From assembly GCA_023143455.1 (NCBI GenBank), contig JAGLHT010000018.1, positions 1-38,745 on the forward strand: 38,745 nt of DNA. Reading direction: 5' to 3'. Every line of letters starts with the position of its first letter. Positions within the stretch are counted from its first letter, which is position 1. The notes under the pieces were generated by a model. The model searched no databases and had not been told where the DNA came from. It saw only the letters and a program-made list of their open reading frames with translations. Positions 1-5,369 of the stretch are shown here, one piece after another. Made by a program: the position numbers and the translations under genes. The stretch is from Desulfobacterales bacterium (GTDB lineage Bacteria; Desulfobacterota; Desulfobacteria; Desulfobacterales; Desulfobacteraceae).

Positions 1-4
1 TAAA

Positions 5-169
5 TTAAATACAAAAATTATATCCGATATCTTCAAAGCTGTGTATACCTGTTTCTAAAATCTGATTAGCTCCAAAATTCTCCGCACCAACCTGATAAAA
101 TACTTTTTTTCTATTGCAAAATAATACTATTTTGTGGGAATAATATATCTGTTTGGTCAAGAATGACAT
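5..169 (-). CDS. possible small protein, 54 codons, unrecognised
   Basis: A reverse-strand frame opens with ATG at 169 and closes with TAA at 7-5. Its second half (ending GIHSFEDIGYNFCI) has a protein-like composition. I recognise no family and see no convincing ribosome binding site. It could be a real small gene, the remnant of a longer gene, or chance. It would be divergent from the cytochrome operon. Apart from this frame, positions 1-313 hold only AT-rich sequence and a TTGACA hexamer at 233-238 followed by weak -10 candidates, which could be the promoter of the operon that begins at 314. Confidence 0.15.
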   Translation of the reverse strand: MSFLTKQIYYSHKIVLFCNRKKVFYQVGAENFGANQILETGIHSFEDIGYNFCI

Positions 170-313
170 ATAAAATCATATTTTGTTTCTGAATACCATT
201 CAGCGAGAATTGCTGTAATTTTTAGCTATTCCTTGACAAAAGGCAAAAAAGCATTTACTTGTCTTTTTATCCTTATCCTTATCCTTCCAATAACTAATTA
301 CAGGAGGGTTTGC

Positions 314-658
314 ATGAGAGTAAAATTTTTTGTTATGGTAGTATTAACAGCTATTTTTTTTATAATTGGAATAGCTGTTGCGAGTGAAAATCAAGGCGCA
401 GAAAAGATTAATTTTGATGGTGGTAATAAAGGAGCAATCGATTTTCCCCACCATTTGCATCAGGTAGCCATTGGTGATTGTAATGCATGTCACTCTTCTT
501 TTCCAAAAGTTGAAGGGGCAATAAAAGATCTAAAAGAGCAAAAAAAATTAAAAAAGAAGCAGGTCATGAATGAAACATGTATCCAATGCCATAAAGCAAA
601 GAAAAAGGCAGGAGAAAAAACAGGACCAACAAAATGTTCTGCTTGCCATGTTAATTAG
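314..658 (+). CDS. periplasmic triheme c-type cytochrome (c7/class III-like)
   Basis: A small secreted electron-transfer protein of 114 residues. The start at 314 is chosen because AGGAGGG lies just before it and the next residues form a clean signal peptide (MRVKFFVMVVLTAIFF, ending near ASENQ). The frame is open to 233, but that would put a second hydrophobic stretch in front of the signal. Three CxxCH haem-binding motifs are visible (CNACH, CIQCH, CSACH), together with upstream histidines (PHHLH) that can serve as distal ligands. This is the pattern of triheme c7 cytochromes such as Geobacter PpcA and of c3 relatives. The mature part (about 90 residues) is slightly longer than PpcA, with a Lys-rich insert between haems 1 and 2. 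It is first in an apparent operon, 38 bases before a selenoperoxiredoxin, so it may deliver electrons to or from a peroxide or sulfur reaction in the cell envelope. The partner is inferred. Confidence 0.85.
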   Translation: MRVKFFVMVVLTAIFFIIGIAVASENQGAEKINFDGGNKGAIDFPHHLHQVAIGDCNACHSSFPKVEGAIKDLKEQKKLKKKQVMNETCIQCHKAKKKAGEKTGPTKCSACHVN

Positions 659-696
659 GTTGATCCATTAATAAATTATTAAAGGAGCTTACTATT

Positions 697-1422
697 ATGG
701 GGGAAGATGTAAAGGTAGGTTGTGCTATGCCAACCGGAGAATTACTAGGGGAAGAAGGGGAAAAAAATAAAGAAGAAAAAATAATAAAAAATACACCAAA
801 GGAGGCACCAATGATTAAAGTAGGCCAAAAAGCGCCGGATTTTACAGCACCGGCATATCATAAGGGAAAATTTACTTCAGTAAAATTATCAGATTATTTA
901 GGCAAATGGATTGTTTTATGTTTTTACCCGGGTGACTTTACTTTTGTCTGAGCTACTGAAGTTTCGGCAGTTGCCAGAAAATTTTCTGAGTTTCAGAAAA
1001 TAGGCGTTGAAGTTTTTTCAATGAGTGTTGATAGTGTTTTTGTTCATAAAATGTGGAATGACAATGAACTTTCAAAAATGGTTGATGGTGGTATCCCTTT
1101 CCCAATGTTATCAGATGGTGGCGGTAAAGTAGGAACTATCTATGGTATTTATGATGAAAATGCAGGGATTGAAACAAGAGGCAGATTTATTATAGACCCT
1201 GATGGTGTAATTCAGGGATATGAGGTGCTTACTCCTCCGGTTGGAAGAAATGTAAGTGAATCTATACGACAGATACAGGCGTTCCAACTTGTACGTGAAA
1301 GCAAAGGAACACAAGCAACTCCTTCAGGATGGCAGCCGGGGAAAATGACATTAAAACCAGGCCCTGACTTAGTAGGAAAAGTTTGGGAAGTCTGGAAAAC
1401 GGAGATGGCATATGAAAAATAA
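697..1422 (+). CDS. selenocysteine peroxiredoxin (in-frame TGA read as Sec)
   Basis: A thiol-specific peroxidase of the AhpC/Prx1-like family, about 241 residues, read through TGA at 949-951 (Sec85). Upstream is GDFTFV and downstream is [11 protein letters not shown]. Ordinary family members have FTFVCPTE here, so the TGA replaces the peroxidatic cysteine. The frame and homology continue unbroken on both sides, and a SECIS-like hairpin follows the codon, so this is a selenoprotein and not a broken gene. The usual resolving-cysteine motif VCPAGW reads ATPSGW (Thr208). The only cysteines left are Cys9, in an N-terminal extension ([10 protein letters not shown]), and Cys75. Two starts have good ribosome binding sites: 697 (AAAGGAG) and 811 (GGAGG, giving [11 protein letters not shown]). 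I prefer 697 because it keeps Cys9, a possible substitute resolving residue. The start at 811 would give the core domain alone. The 3' end overlaps the next gene by 11 bases. Confidence 0.9.
949..980 (+). promoter_or_regulatory. bacterial SECIS-like hairpin just after the Sec codon
   Basis: After the TGA at 949-951, bases 962-968 (TTTCGGC) pair with 973-975 (GCC) and 977-980 (GAAA), with A976 bulged. The apical loop is AGTT at 969-972, with G at its second position (970). The loop begins 17 bases after the TGA. Published bacterial SECIS models ask for a small apical loop, a G among its first two bases, and about 16-37 bases between UGA and loop, so all three conditions are met. It would recruit SelB-Sec-tRNA to the ribosome at the UGA. 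The fold was made by eye and not computed. Confidence 0.7.
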
Positions 1423-1939
1423 ACCTTGGAATCCTTATCTGGCAGGTGCTCTTGTTGGGATAGTACTTGTCTTGTCGGTAATTATAGCAGGTCAATATCT
1501 TGGTGCATCAACAACCTTTGCCAGAGGCGCGTCTGTAATAGAAAAAGCTTTAGGAATTGATTATTCAAAGTTTGAATATTTTACAACCAGCAAAGGAAAA
1601 TATGGACCTGGCTCTCTTCCGAACTGGCAGCTTCTGTATGTTATTGGAATTGCCATTGGTGCTTTTATTGCTGCAAGACTTTCAGGCACATTTAAGATAA
1701 ATGCAGTTCCTGAAATGTGGAAAAAGAAATTTGGATCAAATCCAGTAAAAAGAGGGGTGGTTGCTTTTGCAGGGGGAGCAATTGGTCTGATCGGTGCTAG
1801 ACTTGCCGGTGGCTGTCCTACCGGACACGGTCTCAGCGGAGTTTCTCAACTTGCGGTAAGTGGTTTTCTTGCCTTGGCGTTTTTTGTAATCGGGGCTGCA
1901 ATTACAGCAAGATTTTTATATAGAGATGGGAGGAAATAA
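1412..1939 (+). CDS. YeeE/YedE family membrane protein, first half-size subunit
   Basis: A 175-residue integral membrane protein of the sulfur-transport domain family (YeeE/YedE, DUF395). It has about four hydrophobic segments, one at residues 9-30 and three after residue 65. The diagnostic loop GGCPTGHGLSG carries Cys135 near the third segment; in thiosulfate-transporting YeeE proteins, conserved cysteines in such loops pass the substrate through the membrane. It is about half the length of single-chain YeeE and is followed after 3 bases by a second half-size gene, so the two probably make one functional pair. The start at 1412 lies inside the last codons of the selenoperoxiredoxin, which points to translational coupling. 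The substrate could be thiosulfate or another reduced sulfur species. Selenium is also conceivable, because some YedE proteins are associated with selenium use and the neighbour is a selenoprotein. The substrate is unproven. Confidence 0.85.
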   Translation: MKNKPWNPYLAGALVGIVLVLSVIIAGQYLGASTTFARGASVIEKALGIDYSKFEYFTTSKGKYGPGSLPNWQLLYVIGIAIGAFIAARLSGTFKINAVPEMWKKKFGSNPVKRGVVAFAGGAIGLIGARLAGGCPTGHGLSGVSQLAVSGFLALAFFVIGAAITARFLYRDGRK

Positions 1940-1942
1940 AAA

Positions 1943-2467
1943 ATGACTTTAATATATGGACTTATTACTGGCATTCTTTTTGGTTTCATCCTGCAAAGAG
2001 CCGGTATATTGACTTATGAGAAACAGGTTGGAGCACTTAGATTGATTGATATGACAGTTTTTAAACTAATGCTGAGTGCAATCATTGTTGGATCAATTGG
2101 TATTTACTTATTTAATGACCTTGGTGTTATCAAACTTAGTTTGAAAGCGACATCAATTGGAGCTCAAGTTATAGGCGGTCTGATTTTTGGTGTAGGCTGG
2201 GCTTTGCTGGGCTATTGTCCTGGCATTTCTGCAGGAGCACTGGGAGAAGGTCATATTGACGCACTTTGGGGAATAATTGGAATGTTGTTCGGAGGTGCTG
2301 TTTACGCAATGATTTATCCTTTTATGAAAAAATACATAATTAGTATTGGGTCATATGGGAAAATATCAATTCCTCAACTTTTAGAGCTGAATCATTGGGT
2401 GGTAATCATTATTTTTACTATTTTAATGCTTATACTATTTCGATTTTTTGAGAAAAAAGGGCTGTAA
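1943..2467 (+). CDS. YeeE/YedE family membrane protein, second half-size subunit
   Basis: A 174-residue membrane protein of the same family as the preceding gene. It begins 3 bases after that gene's stop. The family loop is GYCPGISAGALGEG, with Cys92. Hydrophobic helices lie near residues 3-20, 38-58, 70-90, 105-130 and 150-170. Many bacteria encode YeeE/YedE as two adjacent half-size genes of this kind, each bringing one Cys-Pro-Gly/Thr loop. Together the pair would form an uptake channel for a small sulfur (or selenium) compound supplying the redox operon. Function is inferred from family and context. It is followed 26 bases later by a further membrane protein gene with its own ribosome binding site. 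Confidence 0.85.
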   Translation: MTLIYGLITGILFGFILQRAGILTYEKQVGALRLIDMTVFKLMLSAIIVGSIGIYLFNDLGVIKLSLKATSIGAQVIGGLIFGVGWALLGYCPGISAGALGEGHIDALWGIIGMLFGGAVYAMIYPFMKKYIISIGSYGKISIPQLLELNHWVVIIIFTILMLILFRFFEKKGL

Positions 2468-2493
2468 AAGACCAAAAATAAAGGAGAACTGGT

Positions 2494-3240
2494 ATGGACC
2501 CATCCTTACTTATACCTGCACCGGACTCCATACCGGTTCACTTTGGTTGGTTTAATTTTTTCTTTATATTGACTTTTGTTCTTCATCTTTTATTTATGAA
2601 TGCAATGTTGGGGTGCAGTATTATTGCATTGGTACGGTCTCTTAAAGGCAAACCCGGCGATTTGTTTATAGCAAAGGAAATCAGCCTGAAACTGCCTTAT
2701 ACTATTGCGTTTGCCATAAACATGGGTGTTGCGCCTTTACTTTTCGTTCAGGTCCTTTATGGAAATTTCATTTATACAAGTTCTGTGCTGATGGGATGGT
2801 ATTGGTTAATGATAATCCCAATATTAATCATTGCCTACTACAATGCCTATCTGTTTGATTTCAAATTTGACTCTCTTGGTTCGGCAAGAAACATTGTTAT
2901 TGCTGTTTGTACTGTATTGCTCTTGTTAATCGCCTTTTTATTTGTGAATAATATGACGTTAATGACCAGTCCTGAGAAATGGTCTCAGTATTTTTCCAAT
3001 CCAAATGGTACTATTCTTAATCTGACTGAAGTCACATTGATTCCAAGATTTTTACATTTTACCTGTGCCTCAGTAGCTGTGGGAGGTCTTTTCCTGGCTA
3101 TTGTCATCAGCTTTTTTGATTTTTCCACCTCACAAACTGACACAATAGTACCCACTCGAATATCTATTTTTTCGAAATCTTCGAAAGAGATAATGTCTTT
3201 TATTTGGGCTGGTTTCATTTTAATGCCCCGTAAAGCATAA
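2494..3240 (+). pseudogene. polytopic membrane protein, 3' end replaced (truncated)
   Basis: The 5' part is a real gene: AAAGGAG stands before the ATG, and the first ~207 residues hold about five or six hydrophobic helices (residues 17-45, 67-92, 98-122, 133-152, 189-208). The motif NLTEVTLIPRFLHF looks like a quinol/cytochrome-type membrane subunit, but I cannot name the family. After about residue 207 (AIVISFF) the reading is no longer membrane-like (DFSTSQTDTIVPTRIS) and ends at PRKA. Those last ~35 codons lie opposite an inverted fragment that encodes the start of a CsaA/YtpR-like protein on the other strand. The native C-terminus has therefore been lost by a DNA rearrangement near 3105-3120. 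It was probably the fifth gene of the cytochrome-selenoperoxiredoxin-YeeE operon. The truncated product could still be made but is unlikely to be functional. Confidence 0.7.
3105..3218 (-). pseudogene. inverted 5' fragment of a CsaA/YtpR-type tRNA-binding protein
   Basis: Read from ATG at 3218-3216 on the minus strand, the frame gives MKPAQIKDIISFEDFEKIDI, then RVGTIVSVCEVEKSKKL. This closely matches the opening of the OB-fold EMAP/tRNA-binding domain seen in CsaA and at the C-terminus of MetRS (F.DF.K.DIRVGTIV...EKSKKL). After KKL, near 3105-3110, the frame runs into the antisense of the upstream membrane-protein gene and stops resembling the family. Only about 37 of at least 105 expected residues remain. 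No clear ribosome binding site precedes it. I read it as a scrap left by a recombination that joined two genes tail to head. Confidence 0.65.
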
Positions 3241-3395
3241 TGTAAAACATCTGTGGCTTGCCCGTAGCATGTTTTTGTTGTAGTTAGTTGAAAAACTTTA
3301 TTTTGATAATGTGCATTTGGACTTGATAAATGTTATAAAAAGTGTTAATAATAGTATTGTTGACAATAATTTTAGACAAGAAAATGAGGTTTATT

Positions 3396-3644
3396 ATGAA
3401 TACTATAACAGCCAATCAGCTCAAAACGAAAGGAGTCTCTGCGATTCAGAACAACCTTTCAGAAAATCATGAATTAGTCATTACAGTTCGAGGTAAAGAA
3501 AAATTTATTGTAATGGATATGAAGCACTATAACTATCTGCGGGAATGCGAACTTGATGCGGCACTACATCAGGCCAAAGCTGATTATCAAGATGGTAACT
3601 TTATCACAGAGAATGTTGAAGCCCATATCAAAAGAATATCATAA
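3396..3644 (+). CDS. type II antitoxin, Phd/YefM-like
   Basis: An 82-residue DNA-binding antitoxin that would neutralise the toxin encoded next to it and repress the shared promoter. The N-terminus MNTITANQLKTKGVSAIQ, followed by ELVITVRGKEKFIVMDMKHY, is the typical Phd/YefM fold. The acidic C-terminal part (residues 50-82) should wrap the toxin. The start at 3396 is preferred: TGAGG lies 6 bases upstream and the family's first residues begin here. The open frame extends up to 3342, but those codons are hydrophobic and unlike the family. The stop codon overlaps the toxin start (TAATG), the usual coupling for such pairs. Confidence 0.85.
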   Translation: MNTITANQLKTKGVSAIQNNLSENHELVITVRGKEKFIVMDMKHYNYLRECELDAALHQAKADYQDGNFITENVEAHIKRIS

Positions 3645-3979
3645 TGACATATAGACTCATCTACACAAATAGTTATATTAAGCGGGTTTCTAAATTTGTT
3701 AAAAAACATTCTGAGCTAATATCTCAATATGGTAAAACACTTAAACTTTTGGAGATAGACCCTAATCAACCATCTTTGAGGCTTCATCCTTTAAAAGGGA
3801 AATTAAAAGGCTTGTATTCAATTTCCATAAATATTTCCTATAGAATCACGCTTGAATTCTTTGTTACAGAAAAAGAAATTGTTTTGGTAAATGTTGGGCA
3901 TCATGATTGTATTAATAAGGCTAAAATTAAACATGTTGATATATCAAGGTTTACGTCTAATATTAATAATACTTCATGA
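3644..3979 (+). CDS. type II toxin, RelE/ParE superfamily (RelE/YafQ-like)
   Basis: A 111-residue toxin of the RelE fold, expected to cleave mRNA on the ribosome when released from its antitoxin. Family signs are the N-terminal strand YRLIYTNSYIKRVSKF, the LRLHPLKGKLKGLYSISINISYRI core with basic residues, and the C-terminal strand IVLVNVGHHDCIN. The His pair near the end corresponds to the region holding catalytic residues in RelE-type mRNA interferases. It overlaps the antitoxin by one base. It sits immediately downstream of a rearrangement scar, which fits a mobile accessory module. The target specificity cannot be read from the sequence. Confidence 0.85.
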   Translation: MTYRLIYTNSYIKRVSKFVKKHSELISQYGKTLKLLEIDPNQPSLRLHPLKGKLKGLYSISINISYRITLEFFVTEKEIVLVNVGHHDCINKAKIKHVDISRFTSNINNTS

Positions 3980-4120
3980 TAATCAATATGTTTTTAATAT
4001 TTAAAAATGCTTTATAAAAAACATTAATAAATATCTATCAAATAAGAATAGGATTGTAAACAGAACGTCAATTCAATTAAAAACAATTTATATTGTCACC
4101 AGTAAGAATACCCAGCTTAA

Positions 4121-4180
4121 AGAGTTTATAGAAGGCGGATTAAGATGTTTTTTCTTTTGTATATCGCCCTCCAAAACTCT
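4121..4180. repeat. imperfect inverted repeat in the 3980-4328 gap
   Basis: The 349-base gap between the toxin and the next gene holds no protein frame I can support. It does contain an imperfect inverted repeat: AGAGTTTATAGAAGGCG at 4121-4137 against CGCCCTCCAAAACTCT at 4165-4180, with an AT-rich loop of about 27 bases. No U-run follows directly, so it is not a classical terminator. It could be a transposon end, a folded recombination site or a small structured RNA. Two TTGACA hexamers (4204-4209, 4224-4229) lie further on, without well-spaced -10 boxes. Confidence 0.4.
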
Positions 4181-4328
4181 ATCTTGAGAGCAAATATTTC
4201 AATTTGACAAGGTAACCAGCACTTTGACAAATATCAAAGTTATAGTCTGAGAGTTGAATAAATTTAAAGATTTATGTATGCTTTTATAATATAGTTGAGG
4301 TGTTCTACTTTTTTGTAAGGCCTATAAA

Positions 4329-5168
4329 ATGAAATATTTATACTCAGTTCTTTTTATACTGTGTTTTTCAATTAATTTACATGCCACAGAAAGATCTTAT
4401 AATAATTATTTATATAGCAATTTGAATTTTAGTTTTTGTTATAATATTACATCCTATGATCCACTTGAATATCTTTACTACAAAGGATTAAGCAAAACAT
4501 TAAATAAATATATAATTGAGAAAGTCCAAAAAAGAGATTTCATTAGTAATAAGTTTGAAATTCAAACAGGATGTACAATTTTTGGCGGGCATCCATCAAT
4601 TGAAATTAGCAGGAATAGAAATGGAAATTTTGTTTTTATTCATGGAGATACTAATCTGTCTCAATTGGTTAGAATAATTAATTATTTTTCGAGTAAAGAT
4701 TGGGCATCCTTTTGTTATGATAATGAGCAAGTAAACCCCCAGGTAGCATTAAATACTTTTAATGAAATTTTAAACGATAGAGCTTCAAAGCCTGGTAAAG
4801 ATTTTTTTACTGATAAAAAAGAAATTATTTGGGAGCTTGGAGACTATAAAATCATATATCAAAACGATGATTTATATTATCAGTATAAAAACACCAGACT
4901 AAAATACAAACTCTATTATCCATTGCCTGTTAAATTAAAGGACAGATATTTTTTTGTTACGAACGATACTATTCAAGTATTTGAGAATGGTAAAATAATG
5001 TTAGAAAATAGTATCCCCGGCTTTGATGATATCAAACCATACAGGTATTCAATGAAAGCATATAAAGATTGGGTTAACTTATATTATGAAGATAAACCCG
5101 TTCTAAGTTATTCCTTTGCAAAAAACAGATTTTATAAAATCAATAGAAATAAGAAAAATAAAATATGA
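4329..5168 (+). CDS. secreted protein of unknown function
   Basis: A 279-residue protein that I cannot assign to a family. It opens with a clear signal peptide (MKYLYSVLFILCFSINLHA, likely cut before TERSYNN), so it is probably exported to the periplasm or outer surface. The mature part is rich in Asn, Tyr and Lys and has two cysteines before residue 85 (FCYN, TGCTIFGG) that could form a disulfide. The second half has regular beta-like alternation (YKIIYQNDDLYYQYKN). Codon use is strongly AT-biased even for this window, and the gene has no operon partner. Beside a toxin-antitoxin pair and a rearrangement scar, it looks like horizontally acquired cargo. The start at 4329 is the one that gives the signal peptide. 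Confidence 0.55.
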   Translation: MKYLYSVLFILCFSINLHATERSYNNYLYSNLNFSFCYNITSYDPLEYLYYKGLSKTLNKYIIEKVQKRDFISNKFEIQTGCTIFGGHPSIEISRNRNGNFVFIHGDTNLSQLVRIINYFSSKDWASFCYDNEQVNPQVALNTFNEILNDRASKPGKDFFTDKKEIIWELGDYKIIYQNDDLYYQYKNTRLKYKLYYPLPVKLKDRYFFVTNDTIQVFENGKIMLENSIPGFDDIKPYRYSMKAYKDWVNLYYEDKPVLSYSFAKNRFYKINRNKKNKI

Positions 5169-5272
5169 GGCAAGTCTTTGTGTTTGTCTTATAAATTAAG
5201 GATAAATAGTAAAAATACCCCTTTTTGATAAAGAATTTTAATAAAATTACCTAAAAATACTTCAAAATTAGC

Positions 5273-5302
5273 TTGACAAAAGGTAGCTGGTTTGGTTAGC
5301 CT
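5273..5302 (+). promoter_or_regulatory. candidate promoter of the aromatic amino acid operon
   Basis: TTGACA at 5273-5278 matches the -35 consensus exactly. TAGCCT at 5297-5302, 18 bases on, is only a weak -10. This leaves about 70 bases of leader before the lyase/aminomutase gene, and a good ribosome binding site (GGAGGG) precedes its ATG at 5370. A very similar string, CTTGACAAAAGG, precedes the cytochrome operon at 232. An Lrp/AsnC regulator encoded in the operon is a likely controller, but I cannot point to its operator. Confidence 0.3.
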
Positions 5303-5369
5303 GTAATTAAGATAATAATATTTCGTTGTTAAACTTAAATTCCATAAATTTTAAATATGGAGGGAAAAA

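Noticed and set aside
697-1422. Peroxiredoxin as a nonsense-mutated pseudogene or two separate genes
   Set aside because: The TGA falls exactly on the catalytic cysteine codon, the frame and homology continue unbroken, and a SECIS-like hairpin follows. Selenoprotein decoding explains all three.
2985-3218. An intact 77-residue minus-strand gene
   Set aside because: Only the first ~37 residues match a tRNA-binding domain. The rest is the antisense of the membrane protein gene, so it is a chimera and not a gene.
3240-3340. Integron attC site near the toxin-antitoxin pair
   Set aside because: GTTAG-like strings occur, but I could not find a matching upstream RYYYAAC partner or the paired inner arms. 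The same holds for the stretch after the GNAT gene (17087-17177).
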